Assembly (NCBI GenBank): GCA_030670085.1
Contig: DAOVCJ010000004.1
Span: 1-47,811, forward strand
Reading direction: 5' to 3'
Origin: Candidatus Aenigmatarchaeota archaeon
GTDB taxonomy: Archaea > Aenigmatarchaeota > Aenigmatarchaeia > QMZP01
Length of the DNA stretch: 47,811 bases
Shown piece after piece: positions 10,121 to 18,946 of the stretch. The translations under genes and the position numbers were made by a program. The notes below the pieces were generated by a model. That model worked only from the letters and a program-made list of their open reading frames with translations, searched no databases and had not been told where the DNA came from. Each line of letters begins with the position of its first letter. The first letter of the stretch is position 1.

Positions 10121-10846
10121 ATGGACACATGTAATTTCTCTGTGATAGTCCCTACCCTACACGAGGAGAAGACAATCGGAGATTCTCTCTCCTCAATCCA
10201 TGAAGCGAGAAGAAAATCCAAGCACAACGTAGAGATAATCATAGTTGATGGGGGGAGCAGAGACAAAACCATTGATATTGCGAAGAAGTATACAGACAAG
10301 ATTCTTTTCCATAAAAAAAGAGGAATAGCAAGAGCAAGAAACTTTGGAGCCATGCATGCAAGAGGAGAGATATTCACCTTTCTTGATGCAGATGTGAGGG
10401 TACCTGAGAACTTCTTCAATGAACTTTATGACCAGTTTGTCATGAATGGTCTTTCGGGTGCTAACTGCAGAGTGATGCCCCATGAAGAGGTTGAGCCGTC
10501 CGGGTTCGAGAAAAGTTTCTACGTGTTATGGCACAACCTGAGAAGATTCTTCTACAATATAAAACCCTGTGGTACAGGGGACAATGGGATTATCGTCACT
10601 AAAGATGTTTTCCAAAAGGTAAACGGCTTTGATGAAACCCTCAATGTGATAGAGGACCTGGATTTCGTTTTCAGGGCTTCAAAACATGGAAAGTTTGCCT
10701 ACCTCAAGGACCTGACAATCCATGAGACCATAAGGAGGTTCAGGAACTTGGGAACACCGAGATTCGTGATGATATACCTGTCCAATTTTTTCCATTATCT
10801 TTTTTTCAGAAGCTCAAGGATCAAGCAATGGAAACCTGTTAGATAG
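10121..10846 (+). CDS. Glycosyltransferase family 2
   Basis: FSVIVPTLHEEKTIGDSLSSI, VEIIIVDGGSRDKT, FLDADVRVP; ATG at 10121 in frame with track ORF. Confidence 0.9.
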   Translation: MDTCNFSVIVPTLHEEKTIGDSLSSIHEARRKSKHNVEIIIVDGGSRDKTIDIAKKYTDKILFHKKRGIARARNFGAMHARGEIFTFLDADVRVPENFFNELYDQFVMNGLSGANCRVMPHEEVEPSGFEKSFYVLWHNLRRFFYNIKPCGTGDNGIIVTKDVFQKVNGFDETLNVIEDLDFVFRASKHGKFAYLKDLTIHETIRRFRNLGTPRFVMIYLSNFFHYLFFRSSRIKQWKPVR

Positions 10847-10876
10847 ATAAAAAGGATAAATACCCAATATAATATC

Positions 10877-12136
10877 ATGAGTGGTTCTATGTATAAACTG
10901 ACTGAGGAAGGGAAAAACTATCTTGAGAATGGACTGCCTGAGGCAAACTTGGCGGAATCCCTAAGGGGACCAATGAAGATTGAGGATTTAAAGGCAAGGA
11001 TAGAAAACTTCGGAATAGCCCTACAGTGGGCCAAGAAGAAGAGATGGATCAGGCTCGAATCAGGGAAGCTCTTTCTGGTCAGGAAAACCAGACATATACC
11101 AGAACATGATGCGCTGAAAAGATTGTCTGAAGGAAAACAGGTTGACGGCAAGATGATAGACCTTTTACTCAAGAGAAAACTCATCTACATGGAGAGGGAG
11201 GATGTTGTCAAGAAGGCAGAGAAGATGCTGGGCAAGGAGATATTAAATCTTCCTCCGGAGTTGATAAAGACAGGAATGTGGAGGAGGGTGAAGATAAAGC
11301 CATACAATGTTAGGGTAACGGGAAAGAAGATTTATCCAGGCAAAAGGCAGCCATACAAACATTTCCTCTCAGAGGTCAGGCAAAGGCTGGTTGAACTTGG
11401 TTTCATGGAGATGATGGGCCCGATGATAGAAACAGAATTCTGGAATTTCGATGCCCTTTATCAGGCACAAAACCACCCATCAAGGGACTGGGCCCAGACG
11501 TACACTTTAAAGCATCCAAAGTACGGAAAACTCCCGGGCAGGGGGGTTGTGAGTAGAGTAAAGGCAGCGCATGAGAACGGGTGGAAAACTGGTTCCACAG
11601 GATGGGGATACAGGTGGGATATCAAAAAGGCCTCCCAGCTGATGCCCAGGGCCCATACGACTGCATCTTCTGCAAGAACCCTTGCAAACCTACCTGAAAT
11701 ACCTGGAAAGTACTTCGCAATATCAAGGTGCTTCAGACCTGATGTGATAGATGCAACCCACGGTGTTGAGTTCAACCAGATGGAAGGTATTGTGATAGAC
11801 AAATCCCTGACCTTTAGGGAGATGTTGGGGACCCTGAAGATGTTTGCCATGGAGATAGGGGGAGCGAAGAAGTTCAGGTTCTATGCAGACTACTATCCAT
11901 TCACAGAACCCTCGGTTCAGATATCAATAAAGCACCCTGAGATGGGATGGATTGAACTCGCTGGAGCAGGGATATTCAGACCAGAATTAACAGAGCCCCT
12001 TGGAGTCAAGGAACCGGTTATTGCATGGGGCCTTGGGATAGACAGGCTTGCCATGTTCAAGCTGAATATAAAAGACATAAGGGAGCTCTTCTCCAAGAAC
12101 CTGGATTGGTTGAGAAACCAAAGGATGTTGATATAG
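10877..12136 (+). CDS. pheS: Phenylalanyl-tRNA synthetase alpha subunit
   Basis: GFMEMMGPMIETEFWNFDALYQAQNHPSRD; FRPDVIDATHGVEFNQMEGIVID; GWIELAGAGIFRPEL; AWGLGIDRLAM. Confidence 0.97.
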   Translation: MSGSMYKLTEEGKNYLENGLPEANLAESLRGPMKIEDLKARIENFGIALQWAKKKRWIRLESGKLFLVRKTRHIPEHDALKRLSEGKQVDGKMIDLLLKRKLIYMEREDVVKKAEKMLGKEILNLPPELIKTGMWRRVKIKPYNVRVTGKKIYPGKRQPYKHFLSEVRQRLVELGFMEMMGPMIETEFWNFDALYQAQNHPSRDWAQTYTLKHPKYGKLPGRGVVSRVKAAHENGWKTGSTGWGYRWDIKKASQLMPRAHTTASSARTLANLPEIPGKYFAISRCFRPDVIDATHGVEFNQMEGIVIDKSLTFREMLGTLKMFAMEIGGAKKFRFYADYYPFTEPSVQISIKHPEMGWIELAGAGIFRPELTEPLGVKEPVIAWGLGIDRLAMFKLNIKDIRELFSKNLDWLRNQRMLI

Positions 12137-12144
12137 GAGGAAAA

Positions 12145-13803
12145 ATGCCAACGATTGAAGTTTCACACCAGGATCTCTGCAGGCTGGTGGGAAAAAGCAT
12201 ACCAATAAATAAACTGAAAGAAGAGGGTATCTTGTTCGCTAAGGGAGAGATCGATGAGGCCAAAGGAGACCTGCTCAAGATTGATATAAAGGACACGAAC
12301 AGACCAGATCTGTGGAGCACAGAAGGGATAGCAAGGGAGATAAAGGGAAGATACGTATCAGGCGGCCTGCCAAGATACAAAACAAAGAAATCAGGTATTG
12401 TTGTGAAGGTTGACAAGGGGTTAAAGGGCATAAGACCATTCACGGTCTGTGCTGTTGTTAAGAACCTGAAAATATATGACCATTCGCTTTCCCAACTGAT
12501 TCAACTACAGGAGAAAGTATCTGTAACATTTGGAAGAAACAGGAAAGAGGTAGCGATTGGCGTTTACGATCTGAACAGAATAAAACCACCGATAAGATTC
12601 ACAACAGTCAAGCCGGACGGAATAAAATTCATTCCCCTGGAGTTCAGAAAGGCATTGACTCCGAGACAAATTCTGAAAGAGCACCCAAAGGGGAGGGAGT
12701 TTGGATACCTACTCGAAGCTCTCCCAGAGTACCCGATGTTTATTGATTCCGCTGAAGAGGTTCTATCCATACCACCAATAATAAACTCAGAGTACACAGG
12801 CAAGGTCACAAAGGAGACGAAGGATGTTTTTATTGAATGTTCAGGTTTCAATCTCAAATTCCTTATACCTGCATTAAATGTGATGGTTGCTGCCCTCTCA
12901 GACAGGGGAGGCGATATAGAAAGGGTCAGGGTTGTCTACCCAGGAAGGGTACTGGAAACACCAGAGTTAGAACCAAAGGCGTTTGAACTGAACTTGGAAT
13001 ATCTGAACACGGTCTCCGGTCTGGACCTAAGTATAGAAAGGGCGTGCAGGCTTTTGAACCAGGCAAGGTATGAAGCGAAGCCCTCTGGAAAGAGAATAAA
13101 GCTCCTCTACCCAGCGTACAGGCAGGATATAATGCACCAGAGGGATGTTGTTGAAGACGTGCTAATATCCTATGGTTACAACAAAATAGAAGCAGTCATA
13201 CCAAAACTGGCCACAGTGGGAAGCCAGAATCCCATTGAATCCTTTTCCAGTACAGTGTCTGATATAATGGCAGGACTCGGTCTGCAGGAAGTTCTATCCT
13301 ACATACTTACAAACAAGAAAAACCTGTTTGAGAAGATGAACCTCAGGGAGGGGGGTTCGGTTGAGATAGAGAACATAGTTTCAGCGAATTGGTCTGTGTT
13401 CAGGACCTGGTTGCTCCCAAGCCTGCTCGAATTTCTCTCAAGAAATAAGCATGTCGAGTATCCCCAAGGAATATTCGAAATAGGCGATGTTGTGAACTTG
13501 GATAACAGAGAGGAGACGAAGACGAAGGATACAAGAAAGATGGCTGTTGCACTGACCGATAATGTGGTTGGTTATGAGGACATATCAAGCGTACTCGATT
13601 CCCTTCTCAGGAGCCTGGGAACCGAATACAAATTGAACAGGATAGAGCACCCGAGCTTCATAAGAGGCAGAGTGGCCGGGATATTTGTTAGGGGAAGAAA
13701 AATAGGTTTTGTAGGAGAGATAAACCCCTTAGTTCTAGAAAAATGGGATCTGGAGAAACCAGTGGTGGGGCTTGAATTAGACCTTCAGGGACTAGTGTCT
13801 TAG
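12145..13803 (+). CDS. pheT: Phenylalanyl-tRNA synthetase beta subunit
   Basis: MPTIEVSHQDLCRLVGKSI start at 12145 after ggagg; DTNRPDLWSTEGIAREIKG; B5-like and core domains; immediately downstream of pheS. Confidence 0.96.
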   Translation: MPTIEVSHQDLCRLVGKSIPINKLKEEGILFAKGEIDEAKGDLLKIDIKDTNRPDLWSTEGIAREIKGRYVSGGLPRYKTKKSGIVVKVDKGLKGIRPFTVCAVVKNLKIYDHSLSQLIQLQEKVSVTFGRNRKEVAIGVYDLNRIKPPIRFTTVKPDGIKFIPLEFRKALTPRQILKEHPKGREFGYLLEALPEYPMFIDSAEEVLSIPPIINSEYTGKVTKETKDVFIECSGFNLKFLIPALNVMVAALSDRGGDIERVRVVYPGRVLETPELEPKAFELNLEYLNTVSGLDLSIERACRLLNQARYEAKPSGKRIKLLYPAYRQDIMHQRDVVEDVLISYGYNKIEAVIPKLATVGSQNPIESFSSTVSDIMAGLGLQEVLSYILTNKKNLFEKMNLREGGSVEIENIVSANWSVFRTWLLPSLLEFLSRNKHVEYPQGIFEIGDVVNLDNREETKTKDTRKMAVALTDNVVGYEDISSVLDSLLRSLGTEYKLNRIEHPSFIRGRVAGIFVRGRKIGFVGEINPLVLEKWDLEKPVVGLELDLQGLVS

Positions 13804-14553
13804 CCATCCCCACATTCTGTAGAGAGTCGGCATTCTTACTTTATATTCCTCACCAGCGAGCTTTGCGGCTATCGCCATGAACTGCTGAGCAGATACGGAT
13901 CTTGGTGAATGCGCAACCACGGGTCTCTTCTCTGCTATCGCTTTTCTGACTTTATGGTCTTCATGAACCTTGCCCAGCAGGGGAGCATTCAGGAAGCCCT
14001 CTATATCACTCAAAGGAAACTCGTGTGATTCGTTCCTGACCCTGTTTACAACAATACCGATGTTTTCTGTCTCAAACCTCTTTGCCAGCTGTGCGAGCTT
14101 GAGGGCATCTGTTAAAGCCGTTAGCTCAGGATTGGTCACTATTATCATCTCATCCGCTGCCTTGATAGAGGCGGATGCCTCCTTTCCCAGGCCTGCAGCA
14201 GAATCAATCAGAACGAAGTCAGCATCACCCACCAGCTTGTAGAAAACGTCCAAGAGCCTGTGTGCGTCAGGGGACATGATCTTGTCCATTGAAACATCTG
14301 CAGGGACGACCTTAAAGCCATCATGATGATAGTATATAGCATCCCTTATGTTTGCATTGCCCCTCAAAACGTCTTGCAGGGTTATGGGATACATTGATAT
14401 TCCCAAATGCAGACCGAGGTTGGATGTTGTCAGGTTCCCGTCTATCGCAATGACAGATTTTCCTAAAGCAGCAAGGGCAGCTGAAAGATTTGAAACGACT
14501 GTGGTCTTCCCTACACCTCCTTTACCAGAAGCCACACAGATAACACGGGTCAT
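13792..14553 (-). CDS. minD: MinD/ParA-like ATPase with C-terminal amphipathic tail
   Basis: ASGKGGVGKTTVVSNLSAAL (deviant Walker A), SNLGLHLG; C-terminus TLYRMWGWLRH. Confidence 0.92.
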   Translation of the reverse strand: MTRVICVASGKGGVGKTTVVSNLSAALAALGKSVIAIDGNLTTSNLGLHLGISMYPITLQDVLRGNANIRDAIYYHHDGFKVVPADVSMDKIMSPDAHRLLDVFYKLVGDADFVLIDSAAGLGKEASASIKAADEMIIVTNPELTALTDALKLAQLAKRFETENIGIVVNRVRNESHEFPLSDIEGFLNAPLLGKVHEDHKVRKAIAEKRPVVAHSPRSVSAQQFMAIAAKLAGEEYKVRMPTLYRMWGWLRH

Positions 14554-14604
14554 AGTTTATTATTTGCACCAAAAGGTTAAAAAGCTTGGAGCGGACCCGG
14601 AGGG

Positions 14605-14661
14605 AATTTCACGGGAAGGACGTTTTGGGTAAACCATTACATAACGTCAAACCATTTCGAA
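14605..14661 (-). other. T-loop region of tRNA-Arg containing a putative intron of about 50 nt
   Basis: 57 nt between T-stem strands, beginning TTCGAA; contains complementary GACGTT/AACGTC. Confidence 0.7.
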
Positions 14662-14693
14662 CCCCCGACCCCTTGCTTAGGAGGCAAGTGCTC

Positions 14694-14742
14694 TACTGCT
14701 GACCTGAGCAGGCGAAACCTGCTTTATTCGAAGTTTCCAACT
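14694..14742 (-). other. D-loop region of tRNA-Arg containing a putative intron of about 40 nt
   Basis: 49 nt between D-stem strands; contains hairpin AGCAGG-TTTCG-CCTGCT; GCTCAG occurs at both sides, so exact splice points are ambiguous. Confidence 0.7.
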
Positions 14743-14769
14743 GAGCTACGGGCCCACACTTTTGATAGA

Positions 14770-14843
14770 TGGTTTGTTTAAATATATCCAAGCCATCGTG
14801 CGCTTCTTTCCGATAGATGGCTTATTCCAATCTAAACAAACCA
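14770..14843. repeat. Nested inverted repeats in the divergent tRNA/lipoprotein intergenic region
   Basis: Outer TGGTTTGTTTA (14770-14780)/TAAACAAACCA (14833-14843); inner AAGCCATC (14790-14797)/GATGGCTT (14816-14823); direct repeat GATAGATGG at 14764 and 14812. Confidence 0.85.
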
Positions 14844-14882
14844 ACACTCTTTATTTATTAGAGTTTAAATCAAAAATGTTTT

Positions 14883-15803
14883 ATGAAGCCTTATTTATTA
14901 ATGCTCATTGCAATTTTGATTATTTTTTCTGGCTGCACACAAACCGGGGAGATAATAGACAAAACGATTTCCGACGAAGGGGTTGAATTGAACGAAACAG
15001 AAACCACAGCATCTGAAAATATAACACCAGAACAGGAACCGAGTCCGGGAGAACTAGGAGAGGAGCCGGCAGATCTCTGCGCAGGAGTGGTGTGTGGGAA
15101 GACCATAACAACCTGCCCAGACGGATTTGTATCAACGTGCACGAACCCATGCGATACAGAAACAGGAGGGTGCTTATCCTGCAAGCCCGATTGCATCGGA
15201 CACGAAAAAACCGAACAAGAAGAATGTGATTTGGAGTGTGATTTCACAAAATGTGAGGTTCTGGATGAGGAAGAGTGCGAATGCAAGATAACACTATTCT
15301 GTGATGGCAATGGTATATGCGAGCCAGGGGAGTATCCAGATTCGAAAGACTGCCCTGAATGCGATGATGGGGATCCGTGCACACAGAATTCATACGATTA
15401 TGACCTGAGTTTCTGTGTTTACGAAACCATAATCCCATGCTGTGGGAACATGGAATGCGAGGACGGCGAGGATGAGGAGAGCTGCCCAGAGGACTGCCTA
15501 GAGGAGCAGGTTGGTGACGTGAGGATAACTGCATTGAATGAGACAGAAGAGTGGGTCGAGCTGGAGGGATACAACGTTATCATGAGCAACTGGACTCTTG
15601 GTGATTGGAAAGAAAAGCACGTGTATGTGTTTCCAGACTGGTTCATGATAAACGGAAAGGCTAAACTTCACAAGGGCTATGGGGAGGACAACGAAACCGA
15701 TTTGTTCTGGCAGAAAAACTATTATGTATGGAACAACGATGGAGACAACGCGACCCTAAGGGATGAGAACGGAGAAATAGTTGATTTTTACAATTATCCG
15801 TAG
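14883..15803 (+). CDS. Secreted lipoprotein with Cys-rich modules and C-terminal lamin-tail-like (LTD) domain
   Basis: Signal peptide with lipobox-like IFSGC; CDGNGICEPGEYPDSKDCPEC / CCGNMECEDGEDEESCPEDC; C-terminal VRITALNETEEWVELEGYN...DNATLRDENGEIVDFYNYP. Confidence 0.75.
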   Translation: MKPYLLMLIAILIIFSGCTQTGEIIDKTISDEGVELNETETTASENITPEQEPSPGELGEEPADLCAGVVCGKTITTCPDGFVSTCTNPCDTETGGCLSCKPDCIGHEKTEQEECDLECDFTKCEVLDEEECECKITLFCDGNGICEPGEYPDSKDCPECDDGDPCTQNSYDYDLSFCVYETIIPCCGNMECEDGEDEESCPEDCLEEQVGDVRITALNETEEWVELEGYNVIMSNWTLGDWKEKHVYVFPDWFMINGKAKLHKGYGEDNETDLFWQKNYYVWNNDGDNATLRDENGEIVDFYNYP

Positions 15804-15809
15804 TTAACC

Positions 15810-16334
15810 CTACCTGCATTCTTCGCAAAGCCACCTACCACCAATATTTCTAAGATCATCGGAGTAGGCCTCACACCTCTCACAAATACCGGATATCACT
15901 TGATCGGGATTGGCAACAGCACCAACCCTCATCTTCAGTTTTTCTGAGAGGACATTTATCAGCTCAGGGGACACCAGCAATACCTCTTTGTCAGATACTA
16001 TACCAATGAGTTTACCATCCTTTATAACAGGAACCCTCTTGATCCCGGTCTTTACCATCCTTTTGGTTACCTTCAACACATCCTCATCAGGAGACGCTGT
16101 TACGAACCTGGTTTTCTTTTTCAGACCCCCTACCTTTACCTTTTTGGGATCCTTACCCATTGCAATGGTTCCAACTATGTCATCATCAGTTACAATACCT
16201 ATGGGCTTTGTTTTCTGCATAATGATTACAGAACCAATCCTGTTGTTGGTCATTATCTTTGCAACATCCGCAAGAGTAAGTTCCGGGTCAATTGTCACAA
16301 CGGATCTTTTCATTATCTCCCGTACCTTAATCAT
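15810..16334 (-). CDS. CBS-domain pair protein with C-terminal zinc ribbon
   Basis: MIKVREIMKRSVVTIDPELTLADVAKIMTNNRIGSVII...; CERCEAYSDDLRNIGGRWLCEECR; ATG at 16334 preferred over the upstream start at 16400. Confidence 0.88.
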   Translation of the reverse strand: MIKVREIMKRSVVTIDPELTLADVAKIMTNNRIGSVIIMQKTKPIGIVTDDDIVGTIAMGKDPKKVKVGGLKKKTRFVTASPDEDVLKVTKRMVKTGIKRVPVIKDGKLIGIVSDKEVLLVSPELINVLSEKLKMRVGAVANPDQVISGICERCEAYSDDLRNIGGRWLCEECR

Positions 16335-16411
16335 AGCAACCCCTCTGGTTATATAATTAATGATTCTGTAGCTTATAAAATTAAACCCCAACCTTTCCAA
16401 TCATAAATAGC

Positions 16412-17089
16412 TTATTCCACGGGCTTGACAACAATCCCCTTGCTGGTTATTTCTATTGGATATATATCCTTCCCATGGTCTGTTCTTCTCATCTTCCTTA
16501 TTATCAGCGACCTGTCCAGACCGCCTGCTGCATACTCAAGGTAGTTGAGAACAATGATACCGTCAACCACGAACTCCTCAACACCGAATTTTGAAAGACC
16601 CCTCATCCCCTCAGGTATCTCCGAGGTTATCAATGCAGTACACTTGTTTTTCTTTATGACGTTGATTGTGTTGAACAGGAGCTTTCTTATCTGCGAGACC
16701 TCCTGCATGTTCAAACCGATAAGGGATGTTGAATCGATAACGAGTCTCTTTGCCTTGAGATTTTTTATCTCATCTATGATCATGGATCCAAGGTTGTTGA
16801 CCTGCGCGGGATCGTGGTATATAATTCTGAACAGACCCTTTTTCTCATACTTTGCAAGATCCCACTTGAATGCCCTTACATCCTCTTTTATATCCTCTGG
16901 ATCCTCCTCCAGTGTTATGAATATACAGGTTTCGCCCTTTTTCAAACCGTGCCACAGAAACTGGGAGCAGAGTATTGTCTTTCCTGTTCCTGTCTCACCG
17001 GTTACGAGAATCACGGAATCCTCTATTATACCACCACCCAACAACTTATCCAACCCAGGTATCCCAGATTCTACCCTGCTGAAATCCAT
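16412..17089 (-). CDS. KaiC/RadA-like RecA-superfamily ATPase
   Basis: SGIPGLDKLLGGGIIEDSVILVTGETGTGKTILCSQFLWHGLKKGETCIFITLEE. Confidence 0.92.
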   Translation of the reverse strand: MDFSRVESGIPGLDKLLGGGIIEDSVILVTGETGTGKTILCSQFLWHGLKKGETCIFITLEEDPEDIKEDVRAFKWDLAKYEKKGLFRIIYHDPAQVNNLGSMIIDEIKNLKAKRLVIDSTSLIGLNMQEVSQIRKLLFNTINVIKKNKCTALITSEIPEGMRGLSKFGVEEFVVDGIIVLNYLEYAAGGLDRSLIIRKMRRTDHGKDIYPIEITSKGIVVKPVE

Positions 17090-17161
17090 GAATTCTATTT
17101 CTTTTTCGGCTTAATAAGCTTTCAGTATCTATTTAAAACACTGGTTTTCAAAAAGAATAAA

Positions 17162-18226
17162 ATGGATGATATAATCAGGTTTCTTGAGAAGGAAAAACCC
17201 TTCATAGACTCCAAGATAAAGGAGCATTTTCCAGAAAAACTTGACGGTGATTACCTTGATGGGATTCTGGGAAAAACAAGATATGAATACGATCTGGATT
17301 CAATAAACAAATCCATAACAGAGCCCGTCTGGGATATTCTTAAAAGGGGAGGGAAGAGGTGGAGACCTGCACTGTTCCTCTTGATAGTCAAGGCAATGGG
17401 CGCAGATCTTGAAAAGATACAGGATTTTGTTATAATACCTGAAATCATTCACAACGGAACCCTGATGACTGATGATGTGGAGGATGATTCAGAGCTCAGG
17501 AGGGGGAAACCATGCATACATAAGATATACGGCGTGGATGTTGCAATAAATACAGGCAACTTCATGTACTACATACCCCTCACAATACTCATCAAGAACA
17601 AGGACAACCTCGATCCCAAGACCCTGCTCAGGGTTTATGGGGTGTACACCAAGGAGATGATAAACCTCTCAATAGGACAGGGACTGGACATATGGTGGCA
17701 CAAGGGAAAAGCGAATGACATCACTGAAAAACAGTATCTTCAGATGTGCTCCTGCAAGACAGGAACCCTCGCGAGAATGGCAGCAAAGCTCGCAGTCGCC
17801 CTCTCCAATGGAACCGAGGAGCAGGAGGAAAAGATTGGAAGGTTTGCCGAATCCATCGGGATCGCGTTCCAGATACATGACGACGTACTCAGTGCAAGCG
17901 GGGGGAAGTTTCAAGAGAAAAAGGGCTACGGAGACGACATAACCGAGGGAAAGAGGACCCTTATGGTTATATACACCCTTAAAAAAGCGAATGAGAAGGA
18001 CAGGATTCGTCTTTTGAAGATTCTGGATACGCACACAAGGGACAAAAAGCTCATAAAGGAGGCAATAGACATTCTGAAAAAATACGATTCCATTGATTAC
18101 GCAAAGAAGATTGCGAGGGAACTCGTATCCGATGCATGGAAGGAGATAGACCCGCTCCTGCCGGATTCCGACGCGAAGAGAAAGCTGAAGTCCTTTGCGG
18201 ATTTTCTGATTGAGAGAGATATTTAA
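17162..18226 (+). CDS. idsA: Polyprenyl (geranylgeranyl-type) diphosphate synthase
   Basis: GGKRWRPALFLL, LMTDDVEDDSELRRGKPCIH (first Asp-rich motif), FQIHDDVLSASG and GDDITEGKRT; ATG at 17162 is in frame with the longer track ORF. Confidence 0.92.
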   Translation: MDDIIRFLEKEKPFIDSKIKEHFPEKLDGDYLDGILGKTRYEYDLDSINKSITEPVWDILKRGGKRWRPALFLLIVKAMGADLEKIQDFVIIPEIIHNGTLMTDDVEDDSELRRGKPCIHKIYGVDVAINTGNFMYYIPLTILIKNKDNLDPKTLLRVYGVYTKEMINLSIGQGLDIWWHKGKANDITEKQYLQMCSCKTGTLARMAAKLAVALSNGTEEQEEKIGRFAESIGIAFQIHDDVLSASGGKFQEKKGYGDDITEGKRTLMVIYTLKKANEKDRIRLLKILDTHTRDKKLIKEAIDILKKYDSIDYAKKIARELVSDAWKEIDPLLPDSDAKRKLKSFADFLIERDI

Positions 18227-18291
18227 AAGCAAGCACGATAAACATTAAAAAACATATGCTTATATAATATCCTTAACGAACAGGGATTGGT

Positions 18292-18465
18292 ATGAACATA
18301 AAGGAGAACATCAGGAAGTACAGAAGGGTTTTGCAGATATCAAGGAAGCCCGGGAAGGAGGAATTTCTTACATCTACTAAGATATGTGCCCTGGGCATCG
18401 CTCTGATAGGCTTCATAGGATTTGTGATATTCCTGCTATTTACTTTTTTGTTACCAGGTGCGTGA
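18292..18465 (+). CDS. secE: Preprotein translocase subunit SecE (Sec61 gamma)
   Basis: Short ORF not in track: MNIKENIRKYRRVLQISRKPGKEEFLTSTKICALGIALIGFIGFVIFLLFTFLLPGA*; directly before Spt5/NusG. Confidence 0.92.
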   Translation: MNIKENIRKYRRVLQISRKPGKEEFLTSTKICALGIALIGFIGFVIFLLFTFLLPGA

Positions 18466-18469
18466 GAGA

Positions 18470-18937
18470 ATGATATATGCGGTTAGGACAACATCAGGAA
18501 GAGAGGATATAGTCATAGACATCATGACGAGCAACGTCAGGGCCCAATCCCTTCCAGTAAAGGCGATATTCCACCCCGCAGAGATAAAGGGATACGTGTT
18601 TGCAGAGGGAAGCTCTGGAGCAATACACAAGGCTGTGCAGGGACTGATGCATGTTAGGGGAATCATAGAGAAACCCATTAAGCTGGAAGAGATAAAGCAT
18701 TTCCTTGAACTCAAGAAGGACAGGATAAGGATAGATGAGGGGAACATTGTGGAGATTATAGGCGGGCCCTTCAGGGGCGAGAAGGGAAAAATTACGAGAG
18801 TTGACCCTGTCAAAGACGAAGTAACGATTGAGCTTCTTGAGGCCTCCATACCCATACCAGTCACGATTGCGACAGAGTTCATAAAGATTATAAAGAGGGA
18901 AGTGAAGGAAGAGGAGGAGGAAGAAGAGAAACTATAG
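18470..18937 (+). CDS. spt5: Transcription elongation factor Spt5/NusG
   Basis: MIYAVRTTSGREDIVIDIM..., KOW motif EGNIVEIIGGPFRGEKGKITRVD; ATG at 18470 (an upstream GTG at 18458 is also possible). Confidence 0.95.
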   Translation: MIYAVRTTSGREDIVIDIMTSNVRAQSLPVKAIFHPAEIKGYVFAEGSSGAIHKAVQGLMHVRGIIEKPIKLEEIKHFLELKKDRIRIDEGNIVEIIGGPFRGEKGKITRVDPVKDEVTIELLEASIPIPVTIATEFIKIIKREVKEEEEEEEKL

Positions 18938-18946
18938 AGGGATACT

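Larger units (their letters stand above)
14592..14755 (-). tRNA. tRNA-Arg (anticodon CCT, 14679-14681) interrupted by two non-anticodon-loop insertions
   Basis: Minus-strand acceptor GGGCCCG(14755-14749)/CGGGTCC(14599-14593)+G73; D-stem GCTC(14746-14743)/GAGC(14693-14690); anticodon arm CTTGC-CTCCTAA-GCAAG (14688-14672); T-stem GGGGG(14666-14662)/CCCTC(14604-14600) starting TTCGAA; removing about 40 nt (D-loop) and about 50 nt (T-loop) leaves about 74 nt. Confidence 0.88.
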
